64,000 bases of DNA. Source: a virus. Under the pieces are notes generated by a model. That model did no database searches. It saw only the letters and a list, made by a program, of their open reading frames with translations, and was not told the DNA's origin. Shown piece by piece: positions 47,378 to 56,199 of this stretch. Within the stretch, counting starts at the first letter, position 1. The number at the start of each line of letters is the position of its first letter. A program made the position numbers and the translations under genes. Location: the IMG/VR virus record IMGVR_UViG_3300017973_000001, positions 45,431-109,430 of that record; one strand, 5' to 3'.

Positions 47378-48922
47378 ATGGCGATATATGACCGTTTTCT
47401 AAAACTATTACCAAAACGTAATAATACTTTTAAACCTAATAGTCCGGAGATACCTAGACACTTAAACGTTTTTGCTAAAAGTTCCGGTGGTGGAGGACTA
47501 GGTGGTAATCCTTTGAGTGACTTACCACCTACACCGGAATTTGGTGGATCACGTACATCTATTCCTAAATTCTCGCAAGGGGGAGGAAACTTTGGTAACT
47601 TACCTCGTCGTGTAAAGTCGGACTTAGGGTTAGATGAACGTACATTAAATGGTCTTAACATAGAAGATTTAATGGACAAGTTAATGGACGCTCACCCGGA
47701 CATTAGCTTTGCAATTTGGAATTTTCTTCGTATAGCAAATTCCGGATATGACATAAATGTTACTAAACTTGGGACTGGTAAAGCATTTGCTCCTGGTAAG
47801 AAAGATATAGATTTAATTGTTCAAAGATTAGAGTTGCCTAACGTAGCTAACTTTGAGAGTAGTAGAAGTATAGATAAAGTAGTTAACCAGGTAATTCAAG
47901 CAGTTGTAACAAGGGGTGCCGGGGCAGTCGAGTTAGTTTTAACTCCCACACATGATGACATAGCATTTATCGCCCCAGTTGACCCGGCTACTATTACATT
48001 TAAGTTTGAAAATTTCAGATACGTCCCTTATCAGCTTAACGGTAAATTATCACTTGATATACCTACATTCTTCTATGAGGGATTAGATGAACGTATCGAT
48101 AATCCATATGGTCGTTCTCCACTTTTTGGGGCTATCAATATGGTAATGTTCCAGTTACAACTCTTAAACGATATAAAACAAGTAATTCATAATCAAGGTT
48201 ATCCACGTCTTGATATTACAATACTTGAAGAAGTATTACTTAAGCGCATGCCTTTAACTGTGCGTAACAATGAAGCGAAAAAAGCCCAGTGGTTAAATGA
48301 TAAGCTGAAGGAAATTATTGACGCTTATAACAACCTGGAACCGGATGACACATTTGTACATTTTGATTCTATTGCAATGAGTATGGTAGGTGGGAAATCC
48401 GGTGGTGGTGGGGCTTTAATGGACCCGGAGAAATTATTTAGTGTAATTGATAATTTAATTATGGCCGGGTTAAAGACTGTAAGCACCATCTTAGGTAGAC
48501 GTTCTAGTGGTAACACTGAGAGCTTCGCTAAGTTAGAAACAAAGTTATACATAATGGGTGTAAAGGCCATTCAGCAAGTAGTTGAAACTGTAATGTCAAG
48601 AGCGTTAACAATGGCACTTAATATACGTGGTAAACAAGGTGTAGTTGAGTTTAAATTTAAACCGATTGAAATTAGGACCGAATTGGAGCAAGCCCAATTT
48701 GCCCAAATCCATCTACAGAATATTGCTTACATGAGGGATCAAGGATGGATTGACCAAATCGAAGCTTCAAACTTAGCAGTTAGTCATGATCCAGTAAGCG
48801 ATCCAAATTTAGCTATGTTAGGTAAGGGTGGAAGTACAATAACAAATAAAGATGGAGCACCAACTACTGGTCCAACGGATACAGTTGGCCCTAATGGAAC
48901 TCCCCAACAAACAGGCAACTAA
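47378..48922 (+). CDS. Portal protein
   Basis: 514 aa, SD TAGGAGTG. A Gly/Pro-rich N-terminal extension (about 25-75), then portal features: helical clip/stem region, DNPYGRSPLFGA loop near 242, a long helix (about 390-430), and a Gly/Thr-rich C-terminal tail. Forms the dodecameric gate for DNA at the head vertex. Confidence 0.85.
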   Translation: MAIYDRFLKLLPKRNNTFKPNSPEIPRHLNVFAKSSGGGGLGGNPLSDLPPTPEFGGSRTSIPKFSQGGGNFGNLPRRVKSDLGLDERTLNGLNIEDLMDKLMDAHPDISFAIWNFLRIANSGYDINVTKLGTGKAFAPGKKDIDLIVQRLELPNVANFESSRSIDKVVNQVIQAVVTRGAGAVELVLTPTHDDIAFIAPVDPATITFKFENFRYVPYQLNGKLSLDIPTFFYEGLDERIDNPYGRSPLFGAINMVMFQLQLLNDIKQVIHNQGYPRLDITILEEVLLKRMPLTVRNNEAKKAQWLNDKLKEIIDAYNNLEPDDTFVHFDSIAMSMVGGKSGGGGALMDPEKLFSVIDNLIMAGLKTVSTILGRRSSGNTESFAKLETKLYIMGVKAIQQVVETVMSRALTMALNIRGKQGVVEFKFKPIEIRTELEQAQFAQIHLQNIAYMRDQGWIDQIEASNLAVSHDPVSDPNLAMLGKGGSTITNKDGAPTTGPTDTVGPNGTPQQTGN

Positions 48923-48952
48923 GTCACTAGGTATAACCTAGTGGCTTTTTTT
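48922..48952 (+). terminator. Terminator after portal
   Basis: CACTAGGT, 3-nt loop, ACCTAGTG with flanking pairs, then seven T. Confidence 0.75.
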
Positions 48953-49004
48953 ATTTCTGTCTAACCTAATTTTAGAAACTGATTAAAAAAGTGGAGGTGG
49001 AACA

Positions 49005-50444
49005 ATGCCACAGGCGACTGCTGAACAACTTGATAAGATTAATCGTTTTGCCCTTAAACAACTAACTGAAGAAGATGTTTATGTTTTTAAGGACTTAATG
49101 ATAGATAACTGTCCTACTGCCTATTCTTCAATCATTCATGACAACTTACTTAGTAAGTTTGTAGCTGACACTAATAAAGGTGTCGCTCTATTAATGGGCC
49201 ACGATAACAGTAAATTACCGGTGGGGCGTTCGTTCAATGCTTATACGGTTGAAGAACAAGCCAATGACGGCCAAATGGTTAAGAGTGTTTACGGTGATTT
49301 CTATATCGATTTAAACCGTGGAACTGAAAGTGGTATGACCACTAATGATATTGCTAAAGGCATTGATAGTGGAACATTATTTGATACTTCAATCGGCTTT
49401 AGTGCTCAATCATGGGATTGCTCAATTTGTGGGTATGACATTAGGGATTGGAATAACTGTTCTCACATTCCTGGTAAGGATTATCAAGTAGAAGGTGATA
49501 ACGGGGTTTACCAAACTGAAACATGCTACGTAATAGCCGGGAAAGATGGAGTTGGTGATCTATTAGAAAACTCATTGGTATATGCCGGAGCATGTGATAG
49601 AGCGTCTATCGTAAAAACATTCTCTCATAATTCAAATGTTAGAGAAAAAGAAGGTTCGTCTAAGCTAAACGTGATAACAAGCTTCAAAAATGTTCCCGTT
49701 GAGGCAAACATTTTTCAGTACTACACAAAAGACGGCTATGTGATCCTATCAGATATGCCAGAAATTAAGAGAGAACTAGACCGAGAGGGTGAAGAACTAA
49801 TGAATTTAGCTGACGTAAAGCAAACTCTTTCCAAGTTGGGAATCGAGTTTCAAAACGCTGATGAGTTAGGAGCTAAGGTTGAAGGTCTAACTGCTGAACT
49901 TCAGACAAAATTAACTGATGTTGAGGGCCAGTTAGGTGCTAAAACTGAAGAATTAACTCAAGTTAATGCAAAAGTTGAGGAGCTAAACACTGAGTTAGCT
50001 GACACAACTGCAAAAGTTGAAGAATTATCAGTTAAAAATGCTGACTTAGAGAAAACAAACCAAGAACTTAGCGCAAGTAATGAGGTTGCTAAACAGTACC
50101 GTGCTGACCTTGAACAAAAAGCTCAAGAGTTAGGTATCCGTGCTCAAGGCAACGCATTTAACACTGAGTTATATAACAAATTCTTATCTACTTTATCTGT
50201 AGATGAAGTGAAAGAAGTAATTAAAGGCTTTGAAGCTGAGATTAGTACTCGTTTTGAAGGTACTCGTACAACTGAAGTTAAGGTTGTAGATAAAAATACT
50301 GAAGAAACATTCACGGCTGAAAATGAGCAAGAGTTACGTAACAAAATTGCTGAAGAATCTATGAAACTTGCAAAAGCAGAAGGTATTTCAGTAAAAGAAG
50401 CTACTAAAAAACTTTACGCAAAATATACAAGCGAGGGGGAATAA
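49005..50444 (+). CDS. Prohead protease fused to scaffold
   Basis: 479 aa. Residues about 1-210 resemble an HK97-type prohead protease: LLMGHDNSKLPVGRSF (His) near 62-77 and DTSIGFS (Ser) near 126; a CSICG/NCSH zinc-like insert follows near 137-153. After about 265 a long coiled coil (LTAELQTKLTDVEGQL) forms a scaffold-like C-terminal part. A single-chain protease-scaffold would assemble the procapsid then remove itself. Confidence 0.75.
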   Translation: MPQATAEQLDKINRFALKQLTEEDVYVFKDLMIDNCPTAYSSIIHDNLLSKFVADTNKGVALLMGHDNSKLPVGRSFNAYTVEEQANDGQMVKSVYGDFYIDLNRGTESGMTTNDIAKGIDSGTLFDTSIGFSAQSWDCSICGYDIRDWNNCSHIPGKDYQVEGDNGVYQTETCYVIAGKDGVGDLLENSLVYAGACDRASIVKTFSHNSNVREKEGSSKLNVITSFKNVPVEANIFQYYTKDGYVILSDMPEIKRELDREGEELMNLADVKQTLSKLGIEFQNADELGAKVEGLTAELQTKLTDVEGQLGAKTEELTQVNAKVEELNTELADTTAKVEELSVKNADLEKTNQELSASNEVAKQYRADLEQKAQELGIRAQGNAFNTELYNKFLSTLSVDEVKEVIKGFEAEISTRFEGTRTTEVKVVDKNTEETFTAENEQELRNKIAEESMKLAKAEGISVKEATKKLYAKYTSEGE

Positions 50445-50447
50445 AAA

Positions 50448-50864
50448 ATGGCAGGTCAATTTACTGATACTCAAAAGACTTATAAGATCAAGGACGCTAG
50501 TGGTGTCGCTATGTACCACGGTGTATCTCGTTCAGCAGAGAACGAAGTTCGAGTACCTACAGACGTTAACGAAATTCCAGTAGGAATCGTATCAAATGAT
50601 GAGCGTTTAAATTTACCATTCCATGCAGACGGTTCACAAGCCGGCCGTAATATCGCAGTTCAGTTAGATGGCATTGCTAACGTTATTTTAGGTGAGCCAA
50701 TCGCAGTTAACGAACGTGTTGTATTAGGTGTTGGTGGAGTACTTATGAAAGCTACTGGCTTACCTAAAGGAACTCAAGCAAACGTTCTTGGCTTTACAGA
50801 AAAAGGTGGCGTTATCGGTGACGTAGTTCCGGTAATGATTGCATACCACGTATACACTATCTAA
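50448..50864 (+). CDS. Head decoration/DUF2190-like protein, 138 aa
   Basis: Beta-rich, Gly/Val-rich protein directly before the major capsid gene, spaced 25 bp. Pattern of VPVGIVSNDE, LDGIANVILGEPIAV resembles DUF2190-type capsid stabilisers. Probably binds the capsid surface. Confidence 0.65.
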   Translation: MAGQFTDTQKTYKIKDASGVAMYHGVSRSAENEVRVPTDVNEIPVGIVSNDERLNLPFHADGSQAGRNIAVQLDGIANVILGEPIAVNERVVLGVGGVLMKATGLPKGTQANVLGFTEKGGVIGDVVPVMIAYHVYTI

Positions 50865-50889
50865 TTAAAATTTAAGGAGGTATTTACAT

Positions 50890-51846
50890 ATGCCAACGGT
50901 TCAACAAGTCCATTTAGACAAGATGCTCTCTAACATTTCGATTGGTTATTCTAACGAAATGTATATCGCAGATCAAATTTTTAAAGATGTAACTGTACAA
51001 AAACAATCAGATAAATACTACGTTTTTGGTAAAGAACGTTTCCGTGCTAATGATGACTTAAGAGCACCTGGTACTGAAGCAAATGAGATTTCATGGCGCT
51101 TCAGCTCGGACCAATATTTCTGTCAAGGTCATGCTTTACGTCACGGAATTGCTGATGAAGAAGTTCAGAACGCAGATGACGCTCTTAACCTAGAAACTGA
51201 AGGTACTGAATTAGTAACTGAGGGTATTTTATTAAACAAGGAAATTGACGCTTCAAACCAAGTCCTTGACCCTAAAAACTACCATTCTGAGTTACAACTA
51301 ACTTTAGGTACTGCTGGTACATATAAATGGTCAGACTACGATCATTCTGATCCAGTTCTAGACATTCAAAGAGCAAAAGAAGCTATCCATAAAAAATCCG
51401 GTGTACGTGCTAATACGTTAATTATCTCTGAGCCAGTTTTAAACATTTTAAAACTTCATCCAAAATTAAAAGAGATTATTAAATACGTTCAACGTGGTAT
51501 CGTTACTGAAGAAATTATGGCAGTGGCTTTCGGAGTAGATAACATTTTAGTAGGTTCTGCTTTAAAATCATCTGCTAATAATCCAGGTCAAGGGGACATT
51601 CTAAACTACATTTGGGGTAACTCAGCAGTTTTAGCTTATATCCCGGCTAACCCTGGTAGAAAACAAGTTGCTTTAGGTTACAACTTTGCATGGAATAAAG
51701 ATGGACAAGGTGCCGTTCAAGTACGTAAATGGTACGAGATTGGTAGACGTGCGACTCTTATTGAGGCTGAAAACTGGTACTCTCAAAAAATCGTATCAAA
51801 TGTTGCCGGCTTCTTATTCCAAGACGCAATCGTACCATTATCATAA
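50890..51846 (+). CDS. Major capsid protein
   Basis: 318 aa, SD AAGGAGG. HK97-like layout: N-terminal region, long helix (GTELVTEGILLNKEID), P-domain and A-domain with GVDNILVGSA near 215 and WGNSAVLAYIP near 245. Position between decoration protein and connectors supports the call. Confidence 0.85.
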   Translation: MPTVQQVHLDKMLSNISIGYSNEMYIADQIFKDVTVQKQSDKYYVFGKERFRANDDLRAPGTEANEISWRFSSDQYFCQGHALRHGIADEEVQNADDALNLETEGTELVTEGILLNKEIDASNQVLDPKNYHSELQLTLGTAGTYKWSDYDHSDPVLDIQRAKEAIHKKSGVRANTLIISEPVLNILKLHPKLKEIIKYVQRGIVTEEIMAVAFGVDNILVGSALKSSANNPGQGDILNYIWGNSAVLAYIPANPGRKQVALGYNFAWNKDGQGAVQVRKWYEIGRRATLIEAENWYSQKIVSNVAGFLFQDAIVPLS

Positions 51847-51865
51847 TACTGTTCTAAAAAACAAT

Positions 51866-51911
51866 AAGGTATCTATCGAGGGCTATCGGTCTCCCGGTAG
51901 GTACCTTTTTA
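51866..51911 (+). terminator. Partial terminator after capsid
   Basis: AAGGTA/TACCTT stem with a long inner structure, then TTTTT; likely reduces transcription into downstream genes. Confidence 0.65.
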
Positions 51912-51931
51912 TATACTAGGAGGAAAATAAT

Positions 51932-52261
51932 ATGTCTAAAGAAACAGTTGAAGTACAAGTTGAGCAAGAAGAAACAAAAGTAACAAAGGTAAATACAAAA
52001 GCGAAAAAAGTTGAGTTAGAAGTTATTGCTGAAAATGAAGTTTTAATGCCTATTTTTACAGTTATTCCAGTTACTAAAGGTTTAGTAGCAACTAAAGTAT
52101 CTGTTGAAAATATCGGTGGGGGAGACCTTTACGTAGGTGTTGGTGAAGTAGATATTAAACAAGATTTCTTCTTACCTCAAGGTGAAGTAAGAGAGTTTGA
52201 AACTGATGTATTACTTTACTCAGCGTCTCGTCCAACTGCCCTTATTAAGTACTTACGTTAA
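51932..52261 (+). CDS. Structural protein, 109 aa
   Basis: SD AGGAGGA. Charged N-terminal 35 residues, then a beta-sandwich-like region (ENIGGGDLYVGVG). Possibly a head fibre or decoration protein. Confidence 0.55.
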   Translation: MSKETVEVQVEQEETKVTKVNTKAKKVELEVIAENEVLMPIFTVIPVTKGLVATKVSVENIGGGDLYVGVGEVDIKQDFFLPQGEVREFETDVLLYSASRPTALIKYLR

Positions 52262-52273
52262 GGAGGTATTTAT

Positions 52274-52708
52274 ATGCCTTTAATCCTTAAAGAAGGTTAT
52301 GAAAACTCAATTAGAAATAAGATGGGTGTACGTGATGGGGAGCTTATAGATTCAGATATTAATGACAAGTTTGTTCTAGATATATCCGAAGCGTACATTG
52401 TAAAAAGAGTACCAAATTACTCTAAAATTACTGACCCTATCCAACAACTATATTTAGAAAATGCGACAGTTTGTTATATCTGTTATATGTTAGGTCCATC
52501 AATGGACAGACGGTTAAATGATAAAGTATCCACACTTGATCTATCATGGCAAAAGCAAAAGGTAGATTGGGAGGAGAAAGCCCTTGAGTTCCTAGCCGAG
52601 TGTGATAATAGCTTAGCGCAAATAACCGAAGTTGAAGTTGCAATGGAAGTCGCTCAGCAATTAGTAAAAGTATCATCAAATAATAGATTACCAATTGGTA
52701 CTACTTAA
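52274..52708 (+). CDS. Head-tail connector (adaptor), 144 aa
   Basis: SD AAGGAGG. Helical, placed first after the capsid genes like gp6/gp15-type adaptors. Stop overlaps the next ATG. Assignment by position and fold. Confidence 0.6.
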   Translation: MPLILKEGYENSIRNKMGVRDGELIDSDINDKFVLDISEAYIVKRVPNYSKITDPIQQLYLENATVCYICYMLGPSMDRRLNDKVSTLDLSWQKQKVDWEEKALEFLAECDNSLAQITEVEVAMEVAQQLVKVSSNNRLPIGTT

Positions 52709-53319
52709 TGAGTTACGATTTAAAGCAGTCTTTAATTTTGACCGAAGGGACTCCGGTTGAAATTATGGACCATACTGGAACTATTTTATTTAAAACAAAA
52801 GCCATTATAGGTAAAGTCAGCAGTACTACTATGAGTGAGATTAACTTTGAGTACTCTCGTAAGGGTTTAATTATCCCAAATTTAGATATACGTAATGGAT
52901 TAATCCTTAGAAAGACTGTTACTGGTGAAACTTTTATTATAGTTGCAGTTTTTGATGAGGTTATTAATAATACAAAGCAATCTACTTCAATCAGACTTAT
53001 ACAAACTAACTCATGGGCCTCTATAAAGGGCTTTACTGAAATTGCAGATGATTATGGGAACATAATTAGTGATGAAGTTACAAAGGCTACTAAGTTACCG
53101 GTACATGTTAGCGTAGCTAATGCTAGACTTATGCAATTTAAACCAGGTCTAAAAGAGATTGTAGAATATCGAATTTACGCTCCTCACTGTGAGGCAGAAA
53201 TTCTTGACCGTGTTGGGTTAATGATTAACGGTGGGGAACTTAATTTTAAAGTAGAATCGGTAGATTTACTTACATTCCCTGGACTTGTTCTATTAGATGT
53301 TCGAACAGAAACTAGGTGA
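52708..53319 (+). CDS. Head-closure protein candidate, 203 aa
   Basis: Beta-rich; overlaps its predecessor by one base. Position fits the stopper/neck protein that closes the head after packaging. Confidence 0.55.
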   Translation: MSYDLKQSLILTEGTPVEIMDHTGTILFKTKAIIGKVSSTTMSEINFEYSRKGLIIPNLDIRNGLILRKTVTGETFIIVAVFDEVINNTKQSTSIRLIQTNSWASIKGFTEIADDYGNIISDEVTKATKLPVHVSVANARLMQFKPGLKEIVEYRIYAPHCEAEILDRVGLMINGGELNFKVESVDLLTFPGLVLLDVRTETR

Positions 53320-53323
53320 TTAA

Positions 53324-54052
53324 ATGGGCCGTAGGAAACTAGCCGTTAGATATGATCTAGATGGATATATAAGGGATATACGTAATGCAACTAATAGAGT
53401 CACTAAAGAATACCGTGATTTAATTTTTGCTGACGCTAAGGCTAATGCTGAAGAACTACCTTTCAAGAATACTCCCGTAACATTGTATGGGAATGTAAAG
53501 ACTTCAGACCAGGCAAGATCAAGGGATTTAATAGACTCAATACAAAATAGTTTAAATTACGAGCAATCAAAGATGGTTGATGATATAGCATATCAATTTT
53601 CTTCTAATGCAAGGGTAGAAAATAGTGTAGTAGTAGCCCGTGTTACGGCTATGGGGGATAAAGGCAATTATGCAAATTCGCATATTGGAGTGTACTACGA
53701 ATATGGTACCGGAACTCAAGCCTATGGACCAGGTTATTCTACTGTTAAGTGGCAAGGAGAAGAAAACCCTTTTCGAACTGGGAGCGAGATTGTAACCCAT
53801 GGACGTAGTTGGATAGATATGGGTGGTAATGTCCGTGCGTCCGGAAAAATCGGTGGGTTAAATGAGGACTTCTTTAGAAAGAAAAATAAACCGTGGTTTG
53901 GTACAGAAGTACCGGCCACACATTGGTTTGAGAGTGCATATAAGAAACATATTGAAAATTATAAAAGTGCTCTAGCTAAAGCTGTTTTTAGTATAAATCC
54001 TTTAGCATATACAATTTTTGAGCCGGTTATTAATCTAGGAAAGTTTGGTTGA
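53324..54052 (+). CDS. HK97 gp10-like tail component, 242 aa
   Basis: Contains YYEYGTGTQAYGPG and PATHWFESAYKKH, patterns of the gp10/tail-completion family. Basic N-terminus. Joins the neck to the tail tube. Confidence 0.7.
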   Translation: MGRRKLAVRYDLDGYIRDIRNATNRVTKEYRDLIFADAKANAEELPFKNTPVTLYGNVKTSDQARSRDLIDSIQNSLNYEQSKMVDDIAYQFSSNARVENSVVVARVTAMGDKGNYANSHIGVYYEYGTGTQAYGPGYSTVKWQGEENPFRTGSEIVTHGRSWIDMGGNVRASGKIGGLNEDFFRKKNKPWFGTEVPATHWFESAYKKHIENYKSALAKAVFSINPLAYTIFEPVINLGKFG

Positions 54053-54058
54053 TATGGT

Positions 54059-54496
54059 ATGACAGTAGTTAATTTAAGCAATGGAATATACAAGACGTTA
54101 GCAAAAGATGGTGTCGTTCTAAACTATTTAGGAATAGGACCGACTGCAACTAGCCTAATGAAAGCAAAACGTATTCAAAAACGTTCCAAACCTACTTCAT
54201 TAATAGAAAATCTACCTCTAATAACTTTCTTTTTACCTCCTGGACGTAGGGGTGGCAACAACATGGACGTGTATAGTACTCAAGCTCAGTTTGATATATA
54301 CACAAAAGATGACGTTGACCTAGCTCAAAAGTTGGGAAGTAGAATTATAGAGTTGTTTGAAGGTGAGATTCCTCCAATGGACGGGGTGACTACGTTTGAG
54401 TCACTTTTTGTTTCAGCTCATGAAACTCCAAGTGATCTAGCTAATACATACTGCTTCACGGTAGTTGTTCAGTTCTCTATCGAAATAGAACGCTAA
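54059..54496 (+). CDS. Tail terminator/completion protein, 145 aa
   Basis: Size, order and ending beta strand (YCFTVVVQFSIEIER) fit the tail terminator that caps the tube. No strong motif. Confidence 0.6.
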   Translation: MTVVNLSNGIYKTLAKDGVVLNYLGIGPTATSLMKAKRIQKRSKPTSLIENLPLITFFLPPGRRGGNNMDVYSTQAQFDIYTKDDVDLAQKLGSRIIELFEGEIPPMDGVTTFESLFVSAHETPSDLANTYCFTVVVQFSIEIER

Positions 54497-54514
54497 AAGG
54501 AGTGAAAATAACTC

Positions 54515-55306
54515 ATGGCTAAGAAAATGATAATTAAAGGCGTTGGCCAAATGCTAGGAAAACGTTATAAAAAAGACGGTACTGGCGTTGAAGTCATTTC
54601 TTTAGGAAGTTTACAAGATTTAAAATTTGACCTTTCTACTGAAATCGAGGACATCTTCGGTGGTGACGGACTATTCAGTATCGATACTCTAGTAAAAACA
54701 AAATCTATTGATGTTTCGGCAACGGACGCAAAATTTGACCTTGACGCTCTACAAGTTATGATGGGCTCTACAGTGCAAGAAGGTAAAAAAGATTATGTTT
54801 GGGTACTAGGAGAACACGGTACTGTAGATGACACTGGTAAGTATACAGTTGAATATGGGGATACATTATTTACTGTACCTAATATGTCAGTTCGCTTAAA
54901 GGATTCTAATACTCTATTAAAACCGGTAACTACTGCTCCGGCTGATAAAACTGAGTATAAATTAGACAAAGCTACTGGTGTAGTTGAGTTCTTTAAAGAC
55001 TTAGCCGGCCAAGACGTTGTTGTAAACTACCAACGTGCTGAAACAGTAGACTTAGTTGATATTTTAGTAGACGAAGTTCCATTCCCGATCCACATTGTCC
55101 ATCATGGTTCATTCATCCAAAAAGATGGTAACTATGCTGGGGTTGAAACTGAGATTTACTCAGCAATTGCAAAAGGTCAATTCACAATTGACGCTCAACG
55201 TAGCAATGCTTCTACTTCTCAAATAACTTTACAAGTTATCGATCCGGAACGTGCTGATGGAAAAATTGGTTCAATCAAGCGTTTCGCAAGTACAAAAAGA
55301 GTCTAA
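54515..55306 (+). CDS. Major tail (tube) protein
   Basis: 263 aa, SD AAAGGAGTG. Beta-rich with an inserted Thr/Asp domain (about 95-160). Position before the frameshifting chaperone and the size support the tail-tube call. Confidence 0.8.
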   Translation: MAKKMIIKGVGQMLGKRYKKDGTGVEVISLGSLQDLKFDLSTEIEDIFGGDGLFSIDTLVKTKSIDVSATDAKFDLDALQVMMGSTVQEGKKDYVWVLGEHGTVDDTGKYTVEYGDTLFTVPNMSVRLKDSNTLLKPVTTAPADKTEYKLDKATGVVEFFKDLAGQDVVVNYQRAETVDLVDILVDEVPFPIHIVHHGSFIQKDGNYAGVETEIYSAIAKGQFTIDAQRSNASTSQITLQVIDPERADGKIGSIKRFASTKRV

Positions 55307-55320
55307 TCTATAGGTGTAAC

Positions 55321-55348
55321 GAGACTGATATTCGTATCAGTCTTTTTA
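55321..55348 (+). terminator. Terminator after the tube gene
   Basis: GACTGATA-TTCG-TATCAGTC, then TTTTT; keeps chaperone and tape measure below tube level. Confidence 0.8.
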
Positions 55349-55378
55349 TTTACTTTTAAACTGGTGGGGGTACATAAA

Positions 55379-55822
55379 ATGACTAAAGAAGAAAAAGAAA
55401 AATTAGAGTTAGAGCACTCAAAAACTATGAATGATGAAGCAGTAAAAAGAATTAAAGATGAAGTATTAACTGAAGAACAAAGTAATAAGCAAGCAGACGT
55501 ATTTTTTGAGGAAGATGAGAAATTCCGTTTACGTGATGGTAAGGAGTATTTTGTTCCTCCGGCTTCACTTAAAAATGCCCGTAGAATGATGAAAATTCTA
55601 GGGACTATAAACATGGACGCAATCATTGTCAATTTTATTCCAACTGGTAATGATGAAGAAGATCAAAAACGTGAAGATAATCTTTTCGAGATTCTTCAAA
55701 TGGCTTTTGTTAACTATCCGGAAATTGACCGTGATTTTATAGATGAAAAAGTAGACCTTGAGAGTGCACGTAAGATAATTGAGACACTTATAGGGTTGAA
55801 TGGTCTAAAAAAGTCAATGTAA
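55379..55822 (+). CDS. Tail assembly chaperone, short form
   Basis: 147 aa from ATG 55379 after GGTGGGGG. Helical and acidic; the gpG equivalent between tube and tape measure. It reads through the slip site at 55807 and stops at TAA 55820-55822. Confidence 0.8.
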   Translation: MTKEEKEKLELEHSKTMNDEAVKRIKDEVLTEEQSNKQADVFFEEDEKFRLRDGKEYFVPPASLKNARRMMKILGTINMDAIIVNFIPTGNDEEDQKREDNLFEILQMAFVNYPEIDRDFIDEKVDLESARKIIETLIGLNGLKKSM

Positions 55823-56148
55823 CAGAAGTTGAACCTATAGAAGTTCCGGAGATCGTTGATAAAGAAACGGGAGGAGCTATGAACTGGTCTGAATTATTTT
55901 TCCGTCTACATCACTATTGTAATTTAAGTAAGTGGGAAATATGGGAATATACATTACCACAAATTACAGAGCTGATTATGATGACAAATAAACATATTGA
56001 GTTCCAAGTTCAAGTAATGACTGCCCCACTAGGAATGTTTGGTGGGGGAGTTGCAACTTCTAAAGAGGATTCTTCTGCTGATGATGTTGACTATCATGAA
56101 GTAACTGAAGAAGATGTTGGAATGTTAGCAAAAGCTTTCGGTGGATAA
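55379..56148 (+). CDS. Tail assembly chaperone, -1 frameshift long form
   Basis: A AAA AAG at 55807-55813, in phase, with an AGGG tetramer 11 nt upstream (55792-55795). The -1 frame is open for 111 codons, giving a 256-aa gpGT-like fusion (NWSELFFRLHHYCNLSKWEI onwards). This is the classic arrangement of tailed phages; the extension also has an ATG (55879) with a nearby GGAGGAG SD, so separate translation is possible. Confidence 0.8.
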
Positions 56149-56150
56149 TG

Positions 56151-56180
56151 CCTACTCTATTAGTGAGTAGGTTTATTTTT
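56151..56180 (+). terminator. Terminator before the tape measure
   Basis: CCTACTC/GAGTAGG with a 7-nt loop, then TTTATTTTT. Confidence 0.7.
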
Positions 56181-56199
56181 TATAGGTGGTGAGTATAAA

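Noticed and set aside
55879-56148. Tail chaperone C-terminal part as an independent gene only
   Set aside because: The -1 frame is open back to an in-phase A AAA AAG and the arrangement is standard for tailed phages; independent initiation may still add to it.
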